DNA of 64,000 nucleotides from Geobacter sp. DSM 9736 (GTDB taxonomy: Bacteria > Desulfobacterota > Desulfuromonadia > Geobacterales > Geobacteraceae), in assembly GCF_900187405.1 (NCBI RefSeq), contig NZ_LT896716.1:3596753-3660752 (forward strand). Direction: 5' to 3'. Both the position numbers and the translations under genes were made by a program. The notes beneath the pieces were generated by a model. That model had not been told where the DNA came from and ran no database searches. It saw only the letters and a program-made list of their open reading frames with translations. Shown here one piece after another: positions 51,620 through 60,362 of the stretch (within the stretch, counting starts at the first letter, position 1; each line of letters opens with the position of its first letter).

Positions 51620-53697
51620 TGTCGGTGGGGGAAAGGGAATTCGGGGAGCTTGACCTGCTGTGCGTCAACACCATCAGGTTTCTATCCGTGGACGCTGTCG
51701 AAAACGCCGCCAGCGGGCATCCCGGAATGCCGCTCGGTGCTGCGCCCATGGCGTACGTCCTCTGGAGCCGGTTTCTACGCTGCAACCCCTCCAACCCATC
51801 CTGGTTCAACCGGGACCGCTTCGTCCTCTCGGCCGGACACGGCTCTGCTCTGCTCTATGCGCTGCTCCACCTTGCTGGTTATGATCTTTCTCTAGACGAG
51901 CTTCGCCGTTTCCGGCAGTGGGGGAGCCTGACACCGGGACACCCGGAGCGTGGCCATGTACCTGGGGTCGAGATGACTACGGGACCTCTTGGGCAGGGGC
52001 TGGCAAACATGGTGGGGATCGCGATGGCCGAGGCTCATATGGCAGCCCGCTACAACAGGCAGGGCTTTCCGGTGGTCGACCACTGGACATATGGCATTGC
52101 GGGAGACGGCGATCTCATGGAGGGTGTGGCGGCTGAGGCCGCTTCTCTCGCCGGGCACCTGCGGCTGGGAAAACTCATCTGTCTTTATGACGACAACCGT
52201 ATGACTTTGGCTGCGGCAGCAGGTCTTTCATTTACAGAAGACCGCGCCGCGCGGTTTCAGGCTTACGGCTGGCATGTAACAGGAGTCGAGGACGGCAACG
52301 ACCTTGCTGCGATCAACAATGCCATTGAAGAGGCGCGGAGGGAGACGACGCGACCTTCTCTGATCATCGTCCGCACTATCCTCGGCTATGGCTCCCCAAA
52401 TCGTCAGAATACGCCTGCTGCTCACGGCTCTCCCCTCGGAAGGGAGGAGGTGAGGCTGACCAAGGAGCGGCTCGGGTGGCCGGATTCTCCTACTTTCCTG
52501 GTGCCCGAGGAAGCAGTGGCCTTTTTCCGTGAGGCGGTGGGAAAGGGGGCGATGGCAGAGGAGAAGTGGCACGAGCTTTATTCCTCCTATGAGGAGGCAT
52601 TCCCCTGCGAAGCAGCCGAGTTGGGTCGTATGATGTGCGGGAAGTTGCCGGATGGCTGGGATGCCCGGCTGCCGGAGTATGGCGCTGACGCAAAGGGAAA
52701 ATCAACAAGGGCCGTGTCGGGGGAGGTGCTGAACGTATTGGCTTCAGTTCTGCCTGGACTGTTGGGAGGGTCGGCGGACCTTGAGTCCTCCACCATGACC
52801 ATCCTCAAGGAGATGGGTGACTTCGCCTCTCCCTCATGTCCGGTGGATGACAGGCAGGGGGCGGCGGGAGGAACGTGGGGGTATGCAGGCCGCAACATCC
52901 ACTTCGGGGTGAGGGAGCATGGAATGGCGGCGGTCATGAACGGTATTGCCGGCCATGGTGGACTCATACCCTTCGGCTCGACCTTTCTGGTCTTCTCGGA
53001 TTACCTGAAGCCGGCCTTGCGGCTCGCTGCACTGATGGGGTTGCACGTAATCCATGTTTTCACACACGACAGCATTGCCGTCGGGGAAGATGGCCCAACC
53101 CATCAGCCGGTAGAGCAACTGGCTGGGCTGCGGGCCATCCCGCGGCTCTTGGTAATCCGTCCCGGCGATGCCAACGAAACCGTTGCCGCGTGGCGTACGG
53201 CCGTAACCGCGGAGGGGCCGGTAGTGCTGGTTCTTTCCCGCCAGAACGTCCCGATCCTCGATCGCGCCAGGTTTGCCTCTGCCGAAGGGGTAGCCCGGGG
53301 GGGCTATGTTCTTGCCGATATGCCGGGAGGCGAGCCGCAGCTAATCCTGATCGCTTCGGGTTCCGAAGTCCCTCTGATCGCCGCAGCATGGGAAAAGCTG
53401 GTGGGGATGGGAGTGGCTGCGCGGGCGGTTTCGATGCCCTGCTGGGAGCTATTCCTGGAACAGCCTCAGGATTACCGCGACACTGTGCTGCCGCCGCAGG
53501 TGGAGGCCCGACTGGCGGTGGAGGCAGGGACCACCCAGGGATGGCACCGGTTCGTGGGGAGCCGCGGCCTTGTCATCGGAGTCGACCGGTTCGGCTCATC
53601 GGCTCCCGGTGATGAAGTGATGGAGAGGTATGGTTTTACCGTGGAGCACGTTACCGAGGCGGCCCTTGAATTAGCGGGAGTCAGGGAAGACGGGTGA
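51616..53697 (+). CDS. tkt: Transketolase
   Basis: Thiamine-diphosphate enzyme of the non-oxidative pentose phosphate pathway, moving two-carbon units. The 693-residue protein has the start [25 protein letters not shown], the ThDP motif [20 protein letters not shown] with YDDNRMTL, and the second domain [18 protein letters not shown] and [20 protein letters not shown]. The length is normal. ATG at 51616 or 51619. It overlaps the ROK gene, so hexose phosphorylation and sugar rearrangement are co-expressed. Confidence 0.96.
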   Translation: MMSVGEREFGELDLLCVNTIRFLSVDAVENAASGHPGMPLGAAPMAYVLWSRFLRCNPSNPSWFNRDRFVLSAGHGSALLYALLHLAGYDLSLDELRRFRQWGSLTPGHPERGHVPGVEMTTGPLGQGLANMVGIAMAEAHMAARYNRQGFPVVDHWTYGIAGDGDLMEGVAAEAASLAGHLRLGKLICLYDDNRMTLAAAAGLSFTEDRAARFQAYGWHVTGVEDGNDLAAINNAIEEARRETTRPSLIIVRTILGYGSPNRQNTPAAHGSPLGREEVRLTKERLGWPDSPTFLVPEEAVAFFREAVGKGAMAEEKWHELYSSYEEAFPCEAAELGRMMCGKLPDGWDARLPEYGADAKGKSTRAVSGEVLNVLASVLPGLLGGSADLESSTMTILKEMGDFASPSCPVDDRQGAAGGTWGYAGRNIHFGVREHGMAAVMNGIAGHGGLIPFGSTFLVFSDYLKPALRLAALMGLHVIHVFTHDSIAVGEDGPTHQPVEQLAGLRAIPRLLVIRPGDANETVAAWRTAVTAEGPVVLVLSRQNVPILDRARFASAEGVARGGYVLADMPGGEPQLILIASGSEVPLIAAAWEKLVGMGVAARAVSMPCWELFLEQPQDYRDTVLPPQVEARLAVEAGTTQGWHRFVGSRGLVIGVDRFGSSAPGDEVMERYGFTVEHVTEAALELAGVREDG

Positions 53698-53720
53698 GCC
53701 GGTAGTTGCCGGCTCACCCG
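53691..53720 (+). terminator. Perfect 12-bp hairpin over the tkt stop codon
   Basis: CGGGTGAGCCGG and CCGGCTCACCCG pair perfectly around TAGTTG, and the stop codon of tkt lies in the left arm. No T-run follows on either side. It lies between convergent genes and may act as a 3'-end stabiliser or a Rho-type end. Confidence 0.6.
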
Positions 53721-53739
53721 CTCATGATGCCGAGCAGAA

Positions 53740-54222
53740 TCAGGCGCCGCAGCATTTCTTGTATTTCGCCCCGCTGCCGCAGGGGCACGGTTCGTTGCGG
53801 CCGACCTTGTTGCTTGTTGCCGGCTTTTCAGCCACCATCTTCCCCTCGGTGAAGAGCCAGTGTCCCTCTTCTTTACTGAAGGCAGCGGCCTCGTGATGCA
53901 CCCGCCGCACTCCCTTTTCCTTGTAGGTGGCGATGAATTCCACCTCTCCGGTGTTGTCGCCGCTCTTCCCCGCTTTTGTGTTCACTATCTCCAGGTTTTC
54001 CCACTCCGAATTTTCCGCCCAGATTTTTGTCCCCTTGTGGTCGTACCCCTGACGATGGTTCGGGTGGGTCGTTTCGTAGAGGTAATCCACCGCTGCTGTG
54101 GTGTAGGCGGAGTAGCGGGAGCGCATCAGCTCTTCGGCCGTATCGGCGATGCGTTGCCCGGAAATTAGAGGTTCGCAGCACTCGGCGTAGCTTCTGCCGG
54201 ACTTGCAGGGACAGCTTTCCAT
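53740..54222 (-). CDS. YchJ/SEC-C motif protein
   Basis: The 160-residue protein has an N-terminal SEC-C-like zinc motif ([15 protein letters not shown]), a central NTF2-like YchJ domain ([24 protein letters not shown]) and a second C-terminal SEC-C motif ([18 protein letters not shown]). Zinc-binding SEC-C units resemble the SecA C-terminus that binds SecB and ribosomes. The function is unproven. A GAAAGGAG site lies before the ATG. It is a single gene convergent with tkt. Confidence 0.9.
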   Translation of the reverse strand: MESCPCKSGRSYAECCEPLISGQRIADTAEELMRSRYSAYTTAAVDYLYETTHPNHRQGYDHKGTKIWAENSEWENLEIVNTKAGKSGDNTGEVEFIATYKEKGVRRVHHEAAAFSKEEGHWLFTEGKMVAEKPATSNKVGRNEPCPCGSGAKYKKCCGA

Positions 54223-54287
54223 TTATGGAGCTCCTTTCAATGCTAAAGTGAGAAACAGGCTGATGGTAAAGAAGCTCTTCCTCTTTT

Positions 54288-55370
54288 TCAAGAGATAAGG
54301 GGCACGAGAAACATTGCATCGAGCAGGGGAGCAGCTCGCTCCTGCTCCGAAGGCGTCAATTCGGCTATAGGATAAGGCTTACGGAACCGCCGGAGAAATG
54401 CGCGGTTGCTCCTGTCGAGGACGGGGTTGGGGAAGCCCAGCCTGCCTGCCACCTGCACCTTACTTAGCCGCAGTAACCCGGTACACTCCTGCAGCATCGG
54501 ATTGAGCATCAGCCGGGCTCCTGCCGGAAGATTTTCCCGTGAGAGCGGAGCACTGCGACCCAGATAGGCTATGAAGTTCGTTGTCACTCCCCGTACTTCC
54601 TCCAGCCCCCGAAGCCGCTGCGTCTCCTCTTCCACATCCGCAAGCGCGCCCCAATGGGCGAAGCGGAGAGGGCGAAGCCCGGCCAGGGATATGAGCTCGC
54701 GAAACTGGTCGATCCGGAAGGTCAGCGCCTGGGGGTGGAGCAGCGCGTCGGCAAGGCCGGACCCGGATTTTGCTTCGCTGGACCCGGCAAGGTAGCGACC
54801 GAGCCGTGAAGCCGGATGGGCACGACGGATGAGCTTCTTCAGGGCGGAGATTTCCCTGATACCCAGAAGGCGCAGTGCACGGCGTATCGATTCCTCGTCT
54901 CGGCGGGCATACCGGCTGTAGACCATGATGCGTATGATGCCATCCGGGGCAAGCCGTCGCTCCAGTGCACGCAGACCTTCAAGCGGGTCGGCGAGGTGGT
55001 GCAGGACTCCGAAACAGTCGATGAAGTTGAAGAGGCCGGGGGCGGTGGAGGTGTCGAGGAGGTCTCCCTGCCGGTAATCGATGTTGAAGCAGCCGTGCAG
55101 GATGGAGTGAAGATGCGCTCTGTTCAGGTTACGGCGTGACAGGTCCAGGGCGGTAATTGCGGCGTTCCGGTTGGCGATGCCGGTCGGGTAGGGGGAGAAG
55201 CTTCCGCAGCCGGCAAGCAGTATGCGCCGCTGTTCCGGAAGCCTGCCGTAGAAGAAGGCGGAGAGGCTTTCGAGGTTGAGGTGATAGGTGTCGCAGGGGC
55301 GAACTGACACGAACAGGGGAAACTGGGGGTAGGGATGCCGTTCGTAGTGCATCCGGACGTCGTTGCTCAT
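54288..55370 (-). CDS. Class I SAM-dependent methyltransferase
   Basis: The 360-residue protein has a Rossmann methyltransferase domain: ILLAGCGSFSPYPTGIA (AdoMet loop), ITALDLSRRNL (acidic residue) and FIDCFGVLHHLADPLEGL. The N-terminal HYERHPYPQFP is seen in a family of bacterial methyltransferases of unknown target. The ATG at 55370 (AGGAA upstream) is preferred over a TTG at 55406. The C-terminal 150 residues form a separate helical domain. A small-molecule or protein substrate cannot be decided. Confidence 0.82.
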   Translation of the reverse strand: MSNDVRMHYERHPYPQFPLFVSVRPCDTYHLNLESLSAFFYGRLPEQRRILLAGCGSFSPYPTGIANRNAAITALDLSRRNLNRAHLHSILHGCFNIDYRQGDLLDTSTAPGLFNFIDCFGVLHHLADPLEGLRALERRLAPDGIIRIMVYSRYARRDEESIRRALRLLGIREISALKKLIRRAHPASRLGRYLAGSSEAKSGSGLADALLHPQALTFRIDQFRELISLAGLRPLRFAHWGALADVEEETQRLRGLEEVRGVTTNFIAYLGRSAPLSRENLPAGARLMLNPMLQECTGLLRLSKVQVAGRLGFPNPVLDRSNRAFLRRFRKPYPIAELTPSEQERAAPLLDAMFLVPLIS

Positions 55371-55461
55371 GCTGCTTCCTGGAGACGGACGGGTGAGGGT
55401 TGACAATATGACAGCTACGATTATGTTTTAAGCAGACGTAATCTACAAGGGGGAGGTTCAC

Positions 55462-55611
55462 ATGTTCTACTTCGTCAAGAACAGGAAGCTTCACCGGTTG
55501 CCGGTGCCCGAGCGGTGCGGCACCTCTTATGAGGACGAGAAGGTCTGGGATTACAAAGTTCACGATGTGGAGGAGTGTGTCTATTGCCTAAGGAGATGGC
55601 CGGGAGACTGA
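55462..55611 (+). CDS. Small Cys-containing protein (49 aa)
   Basis: A 49-codon gene with a strong GGGGGAGG ribosome site six bases before the ATG. The product starts MFYFVKNRKLHRLPVPERCG and ends with DVEECVYCLRRWPGD. Three cysteines, two in C-x2-C, could bind a metal. It is divergent from the methyltransferase gene, with about 90 bases between. I recognise no family. The strong start signal and charged, non-random composition support it being real. Confidence 0.55.
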   Translation: MFYFVKNRKLHRLPVPERCGTSYEDEKVWDYKVHDVEECVYCLRRWPGD

Positions 55612-55625
55612 CAGTCCTTAAACGC

Positions 55626-55702
55626 CTGCAGGAGCCGATTGCGGCCATTCGCTACGGAAGCTACGGTAGCGCCGCTGCACATAGCTCCTTTGCGGCCTGC
55701 AG
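55626..55702. repeat. Imperfect inverted repeat
   Basis: CTGCAGG at the left and CCTGCAG at the right bracket a hairpin with stem CGCTAC/GTAGCG (55650-55671). GCGGCC occurs on both sides. It resembles a REP-like unit but has no second copy in this window. It fills most of the gap before the Imm27-type gene. Confidence 0.45.
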
Positions 55703-55779
55703 CCCAGCCATCTTGCTGACCTGAAGCTTGCAGCAGGGAGGAGCCAGGTGTCCCGTTCAGAAGCGAGTGTTCCTGTGGT

Positions 55780-56046
55780 TCAAAGGCCGTATTTCTCCTG
55801 CGCTTCTTCCGGTGTCAGCACTCTCAGGCTAGGCGGGGCTCCAGGGAAGGCGCGGGACTGCTCCCAGAGCCTGCCGTCGGAAGGGTCCCGCCAGAGTTCT
55901 TCCCCAGACTTCGCAGCAGCTACATGTTCGAGGCGGTTCGCCGTCAGCCATTCGATTCGGTCGCTGACGGCATCCCCGGTCACCTTGCTTCCCAGATCGA
56001 GCCACATGCCGACAAGGCACGTTTCCTCAGGTTTCAACGCTTCCAT
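55780..56046 (-). CDS. Imm27-type immunity protein
   Basis: The 88-residue protein fits the Imm27 family: WLDLGSKVTGDAVSDRIEWLTANRLEHV, then GEELWRDPSDGRLWEQS and PPSLRVLTPEEAQEKYGL. Family members are linked to polymorphic toxin loci as immunity proteins. No toxin gene lies nearby, so it may be an orphan immunity gene or have a different role. It lies 14 bases downstream of a quinone oxidoreductase gene and may be its co-transcript. A weak GGTAG site precedes the ATG. Confidence 0.75.
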   Translation of the reverse strand: MEALKPEETCLVGMWLDLGSKVTGDAVSDRIEWLTANRLEHVAAAKSGEELWRDPSDGRLWEQSRAFPGAPPSLRVLTPEEAQEKYGL

Positions 56047-56060
56047 TCGCTACCTGCGCC

Positions 56061-57047
56061 TTATCCGATTTTCAGGACGATTTTGCCGAAGTGCCGGTCC
56101 TCTTCCATCATCCGGTGTGCTTCTACGACCTGGTCGAGGGGGAACACCTTCTCGATGAGGGGTACGATCGTCCTATCGGCGAATTTAGGCAGTGCACGCC
56201 GGGTGAATTCTGCGACGATCTCACCTTTTTCGGAAACAGGCCGGGAGCGGAGCACGGAACCGATGATCTGTTGCCGCTTTACCATCATGAGGGCAAGGTT
56301 GAGCTCGGCCTTGATGCCGCTCGTGACACCGATGATCACGAGCTTCCCTTTGTAGGCGAGGGAATTCATGTTGGGCGCCAGGTACTTTGCTCCGATATGG
56401 TCGAGGATCAGGTCGACCCCTTTCTTGTTCGTATACTCCTTGACGATTTCAGTGAAATCCGGAGTTTCCTTGAAGTTTATGAGGAAGTCAGCGCCGATCT
56501 GTTTCACCCGGTCCATCTTTTCCGGGGAGGTCGTGACGATCAGCTTGCAGTTGGGGGTAAGCGCGCGGCAGAGCTGGATGCCGGCTGTGTTCACGCCGCC
56601 GCCGCCGCCGTGGAGGATTGCGGCCTGGCCATCCCTGAACTCGCCGATCATGAAGATGTTGAGGAACGCGGTGATGTAGGATTCACATACACATGCAGCT
56701 TCCTCGAAGCTCATGCTCTCCGGAATAGGCATCAGGTGGTTGGCATATGCGACGGCGTATTCGGCATATCCCCCCCCGCCTACCAGCGATATCACCCGGT
56801 CTCCCTTCTTCCAGCCGGTGACGCCGGGGCCGAGCTCTTCGATTACGCCTGCGACCTCAAGCCCAAGAATTTCGGAATCGCCTGGAGGGGGAGGGTACTT
56901 GCCTTCCCGCTGCACTAGGTCGGGCCGGTTTACCGTAGTGGCCATCACCTTTACGAGCACCTGGTTTTCCGCCGGCTTCGGGGTCTCCGCCTCGCCGACC
57001 TTTAGCACTTCGAGACCGCCAAATCCATCGAGCAGTACTGCTTTCAT
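56061..57047 (-). CDS. NAD(P)H:quinone oxidoreductase (PIG3 type)
   Basis: A 328-residue zinc-independent MDR enzyme that reduces quinones with NADPH. The start at 57047 (MKAVLLDGFGG) has GGAGG five bases upstream; an ATG seven codons earlier lies before the ribosome site. Features are the fold start TVNRPDLVQREGKYPPPPG, GLEVAGVIEELG, the nucleotide-binding ILHGGGGGVNTAGIQL and VDLILDHIGAKYL. The spacing of the GGGGGV motif is slightly changed from the common GAAGGVG. It is divergent from the MRJP-type gene. Confidence 0.9.
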   Translation of the reverse strand: MKAVLLDGFGGLEVLKVGEAETPKPAENQVLVKVMATTVNRPDLVQREGKYPPPPGDSEILGLEVAGVIEELGPGVTGWKKGDRVISLVGGGGYAEYAVAYANHLMPIPESMSFEEAACVCESYITAFLNIFMIGEFRDGQAAILHGGGGGVNTAGIQLCRALTPNCKLIVTTSPEKMDRVKQIGADFLINFKETPDFTEIVKEYTNKKGVDLILDHIGAKYLAPNMNSLAYKGKLVIIGVTSGIKAELNLALMMVKRQQIIGSVLRSRPVSEKGEIVAEFTRRALPKFADRTIVPLIEKVFPLDQVVEAHRMMEEDRHFGKIVLKIG

Positions 57048-57181
57048 GATAGCCTCCATTGTTTTCATGTCATCGAAACGAAGTATGTATACACATGAAG
57101 TCGAAGAAAATCAAGGCTGCTTCCTGTGCACGATTGCCAGTCAAGGGAGGGGCGATATACTCATCAGGAAAGGAGGGGGCA

Positions 57182-58339
57182 ATGAACCTGTTCCCATCAG
57201 CGAAATGCAAGAGCCTCAACAAAGAAATGATTTGTGCGCTGCTCTTCCTCTTGCCGCTGTTCCTCTTAAGCTGCACGACCTACCAGCCCCGTTCCGGTCC
57301 CGTTATCACTCCCCGTACCGCGGCCCTCTTCGAGGTGGCCGGGTTCGATGACCAGGTGACCGGAGTGGCTGTTTCTCGCAAAGGGCGGATCTTCGTCAAT
57401 TTTCCGCGCTGGGGAAAGGACCCCCGTTACTCAGTGGCGGAGCTTCTGCCCGACAGGACGCTCCGCCCCTACCCCGATGCGAACTGGAACAGATGGGACG
57501 GCAAGGCCAATGATGCGGCCGGCCATTTCGTCTGCGTACAGAGCGTCTTCGTCGACAGAGAGGATAATCTCTGGATCCTTGATCCGGCATCCCCTTCATT
57601 CAAGGGAGTCGTGCCCGGCGGAGCCAAACTGCTGAAGGTGAACCTTGCTCACGACCGGGTGGAGCGGGTGTACCCGTTCGATTCATCCGCAGCGCCCTCC
57701 GCCGGCTACCTGAACGATGTGCGGATCGACCCAGCGGGAAAATTCGCCTATATAACCGAATCGGGGACAGGCGCCATAGTCGTTCTCGACCTGAAAACGG
57801 GGGAAAGCCGCCGCCTTCTCGACGGACACCCCTCAACAAGGGCGGAGCCGGGAGTGGTGCCCGTCATCGATGGCCGGGAATGGCGGGATGAGAAAGGGAA
57901 GGTGCCTCAGGTGCATGCAGACGGGATAGCCCTCGACGCAAAGGGGGAATACCTCTATTACCATGCCCTTACCGGCCGGACTCTATACCGTATCAAGACT
58001 GCATTTCTTAATGATCCCACCCTCTCACCAGAGGAGTTGGAACGCAGGGTCGAACGGTTGGCGGAGACCGGTCCGGTGGACGGAATGGAAATGTGGCGGG
58101 ACGTCCTCTACTTCACTGCACTTGAGGAGAATGCCGTCAAAAACTTGCGGCCGGATGGATCGGTGGCGACGGTTGTGAGGGAGCCTCTTGTTCAATGGCC
58201 CGACAGCCTGGCGGTGGGACCGGACAACTACCTCTACGTTACCGCATCCCAGATCCATCGGTCTCCCCGTTTCAATAAGGGGGTCGACCGGCACGAGCCG
58301 CCGTACCGGCTCTTCAGGGTCTGGCTGGAACCGCTGTAG
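57182..58339 (+). CDS. Yellow/major royal jelly family lipoprotein
   Basis: The 385-residue exported protein has a lipobox LLSC (Cys 31) and a six-bladed beta-propeller of the MRJP/yellow family: VSRKGRIFVNFPRWG, FVDREDNLWILDPAS, YLNDVRIDPAGKFAYITESG, LDGHPST, VHADGIALDAKGEYLYYHALTGRTLYRI and PDSLAVGPDNYLYVTASQ. Bacterial members are called L-dopachrome tautomerase-related, but their activity is unknown. The start is chosen for the AAAGGAGGGGGC site. It is probably in the periplasm. Confidence 0.88.
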   Translation: MNLFPSAKCKSLNKEMICALLFLLPLFLLSCTTYQPRSGPVITPRTAALFEVAGFDDQVTGVAVSRKGRIFVNFPRWGKDPRYSVAELLPDRTLRPYPDANWNRWDGKANDAAGHFVCVQSVFVDREDNLWILDPASPSFKGVVPGGAKLLKVNLAHDRVERVYPFDSSAAPSAGYLNDVRIDPAGKFAYITESGTGAIVVLDLKTGESRRLLDGHPSTRAEPGVVPVIDGREWRDEKGKVPQVHADGIALDAKGEYLYYHALTGRTLYRIKTAFLNDPTLSPEELERRVERLAETGPVDGMEMWRDVLYFTALEENAVKNLRPDGSVATVVREPLVQWPDSLAVGPDNYLYVTASQIHRSPRFNKGVDRHEPPYRLFRVWLEPL

Positions 58340-58340
58340 A

Positions 58341-58368
58341 TGGACATCGGCCGTTTCGTTGCTACAAT
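58341..58368 (+). promoter_or_regulatory. Promoter of the small ferredoxin gene
   Basis: TGGACA (58341-58346), a 16-base spacer and TACAAT (58363-58368), with TG at 58360-58361 making an extended -10. It starts right after the stop of the MRJP gene. Confidence 0.7.
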
Positions 58369-58406
58369 TGTGGTAATTTCCCTATCTCATCCAAAGGAGT
58401 GCTGTC

Positions 58407-58598
58407 ATGGCGAAAACACCCTATGTCGACAAGGATGTCTGCATCAGTTGCGGACTGTGCATCAACAATTTACCCGATGTCTTTCGGTTTGACGATGACG
58501 GCAAAGCGGAATGCTTCGATGCTGAAGGTGCGTTGGAGGACGATATCCAGACCCAGGGGATCGATGCATGCCCCGTTTCCTGCATTCACTGGCAATAG
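58407..58598 (+). CDS. Small 4Fe-4S ferredoxin
   Basis: The 63-residue electron carrier has CISCGLCINNLP (C-x2-C-x2-C) and a distant DACPVSCIHW that supplies the fourth ligand: the single-cluster ferredoxin layout of many anaerobes. The acidic surface (DDDGKAECFDAEGALEDD) suits electron transfer. An AAAGGAGTG site precedes the ATG, and a good promoter lies upstream, so it is a single-gene unit. A hairpin follows. Confidence 0.93.
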   Translation: MAKTPYVDKDVCISCGLCINNLPDVFRFDDDGKAECFDAEGALEDDIQTQGIDACPVSCIHWQ

Positions 58599-58617
58599 CC
58601 CTGCCGTCTGATCTGCC

Positions 58618-58642
58618 GCGGCGGGGTCTCCTGCCCCGCCGC
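58618..58642. terminator. Bidirectional hairpin between convergent genes
   Basis: GCGGCGGGG and CCCCGCCGC form a perfect 9-bp stem around TCTCCTG. There is no T-run, so the strength as a terminator is uncertain, but the place between two gene ends fits. Confidence 0.6.
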
Positions 58643-58672
58643 CTCGATTCATCATTCCAAGCTGAATAAAAC

Positions 58673-59254
58673 CTAGCCGACTACCAGCAGCCTCGGTACG
58701 GGGTGTTTCCGTCCGACCACTGTGCCGTGCTGCGTCCTGAGATCCTCCAGATTCCCTTCCAGAAAATCTAGGAGCGTCCTGTCCTCGATCAGTTCCAGGT
58801 AGCGGTCTACCATCCGTCCCATGAGCTGGTTGTAGCGGCGCGTTGAGCTGCCATGGGCGTAGTTCCTGCCGGCGAAGCGCCGGATGTCGCCGTTGAACTC
58901 CGGGGAGATGTGGTACAGTTCGTGGAAAATCGTTACCAGCTTTTCCCGTAGAGGGAGGTCGAGGAACCTGGGCACGAGGAAGTAGATGAGATAGAGGATC
59001 TCCACGCCGCGATGGGTAATGGTTGGAAGGGAGCAGGTGCAGCGGCGTCGGCCGCGCCTGATCTCGGTTGTACGGACGCCGCCGGCAAAGCATAGCGGGT
59101 GGATCTTCGCATATACGCCATGGATTCCGCCGTTCCTGGTGCTGGAAACGCAGATTAGCAGCCTGTTCGGCTCTATGTGGTGCAGTTCACCGATGCGCCG
59201 GACGATGTCGCCGATCAACCGCTTAAGCGCACCGGTGATATTGAAGCTGCCCAC
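58673..59254 (-). CDS. Putative metallopeptidase
   Basis: The 193-residue protein contains a zinc-protease motif HELYH in REKLVTIFHELYHISPEFNG, with a further acidic residue ten residues on. An N-terminal part is rich in His/Arg and cysteines (RRRCTCSLPTITHRGVEILY). No signal peptide is seen. The GTG start directly follows the stop of the cytochrome gene. It ends a five-gene minus-strand run and may process a partner encoded there; the target is unknown. Confidence 0.8.
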   Translation of the reverse strand: MGSFNITGALKRLIGDIVRRIGELHHIEPNRLLICVSSTRNGGIHGVYAKIHPLCFAGGVRTTEIRRGRRRCTCSLPTITHRGVEILYLIYFLVPRFLDLPLREKLVTIFHELYHISPEFNGDIRRFAGRNYAHGSSTRRYNQLMGRMVDRYLELIEDRTLLDFLEGNLEDLRTQHGTVVGRKHPVPRLLVVG

Positions 59255-59542
59255 CTAGATCTTCTGAAGTTTGTGGCAGAACAGGCAGCGCGACGGACCT
59301 TCCTTCGGTTTGACCGGATGGTTTGCCGGGAATGGGATTCCCCCCTGCTCGTTGTGGCACTGGGGGCATCCCTTGTCCGCCTCCATCTTGCTGCCCGTCT
59401 GTTTGAAGATCTCGTAAGACGGTTTATGATTCTCGTCGTACGGGACCTTCTTCGTCTTTTCTTCCCCCGAAATGGCGAAGAAAACGATGAGCACCCCCGC
59501 CACCAGGGCAATAAACAGCCAATCCTTTTTCGCAATTTTCAT
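59255..59542 (-). CDS. Small membrane-anchored diheme cytochrome c
   Basis: The 95-residue protein has an N-terminal membrane anchor (about 8-25, WLFIALVAGVLIVFFAI) and two c-type haem sites, CPQCH and CLFCH, in the periplasmic part. A KxxPYDENHKPSYEIF segment lies between. It carries electrons at the outer face of the inner membrane. A GGAGG site precedes the ATG. It lies between the activase gene and the metallopeptidase gene, suggesting it serves the same pathway. Confidence 0.9.
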   Translation of the reverse strand: MKIAKKDWLFIALVAGVLIVFFAISGEEKTKKVPYDENHKPSYEIFKQTGSKMEADKGCPQCHNEQGGIPFPANHPVKPKEGPSRCLFCHKLQKI

Positions 59543-59577
59543 CGAACCTCCATAATGGCAGGTAGAGGCCCATGCCT

Positions 59578-60360
59578 TTACCTGTTTCTAAAAGTTGCGC
59601 ATCCGATAGCGCCGTTGTGCTGCGGGTAGGTGGGGACGACGACCTGCATCCCGCTATCCCTTTCAAGAAGCTTGATCAGCCCCTGGTTCCGGGCGACCCC
59701 GCCGGTTACAACCACGTTAGACGAGGGGTATCGACGAAGCATGGGAAGAACCCGCTTGACGAGGGTCTGATTGACTCCCGCGCAGAGCCGGGGCACCGGA
59801 TGCCCCTGCAGGATCTGGCCGATCAGCTCCGATTCGCCGAAGATGCCGCAGGTGGCGTCGAGTTTTACCGGGTCCTCCCAGTAGGATGACAACTCGTCGA
59901 GGCTGACTTCGAGAATGGCCGCCATGTTTTCCAGGTACCTGCCGCTGCTTGCCGCGCACTTGTCGTTCATGACGAAGTCGTCCAATCGTCCGCTGCGGAC
60001 GAGGGCCACCTTCGTATCCTGCCCCCCCAGATCGAGCAGTGTGAAATCCCGCAGCCCCGTCTGGTGGAGAACTCCCGCCACGTGTGCCCGGATTTCCGAA
60101 ATGACGGTGGCACCGCGAAGCGAAAGGGTATTGCGGCCGTAGCCGGTGGCGGCTATGGAAGCCTCCTCCAGTTCCATGGTAGTGAAGAACCCGGTGGCCG
60201 GCAGGTCGAGGCAAAGCTCCCCCCCCTCCAACCGGCCGAAGCGCTTGTAGAAGAGGACTGTGTCGAAGTCTGCCAGCCGCGGTTCATCCCCTTCCCGGAT
60301 GAGTGCGAACTTTGCCTTTCTGCTTCCGAGATCGATTCCTATATGTATCCGGTTTTCCAT
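59578..60360 (-). CDS. 2-hydroxyacyl-CoA dehydratase activase (BadF/HgdC type)
   Basis: The 260-residue ATPase drives an electron into a partner iron-sulphur enzyme. The ASKHA fold shows IHIGIDLGSRKAKFALI, TLLDLGGQDTKVALV and VVVTGGVARNQGLI. The dimer-bridging 4Fe-4S cysteines lie in NDKCAASSGRYLE and DATCGIFGESELIGQ. The start at 60360 (MENRIHIG) is three bases after the upstream stop; a longer frame is antisense-like. The partner is the HgdB-like gene directly upstream. Confidence 0.92.
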   Translation of the reverse strand: MENRIHIGIDLGSRKAKFALIREGDEPRLADFDTVLFYKRFGRLEGGELCLDLPATGFFTTMELEEASIAATGYGRNTLSLRGATVISEIRAHVAGVLHQTGLRDFTLLDLGGQDTKVALVRSGRLDDFVMNDKCAASSGRYLENMAAILEVSLDELSSYWEDPVKLDATCGIFGESELIGQILQGHPVPRLCAGVNQTLVKRVLPMLRRYPSSNVVVTGGVARNQGLIKLLERDSGMQVVVPTYPQHNGAIGCATFRNR

Positions 60361-60362
60361 GG

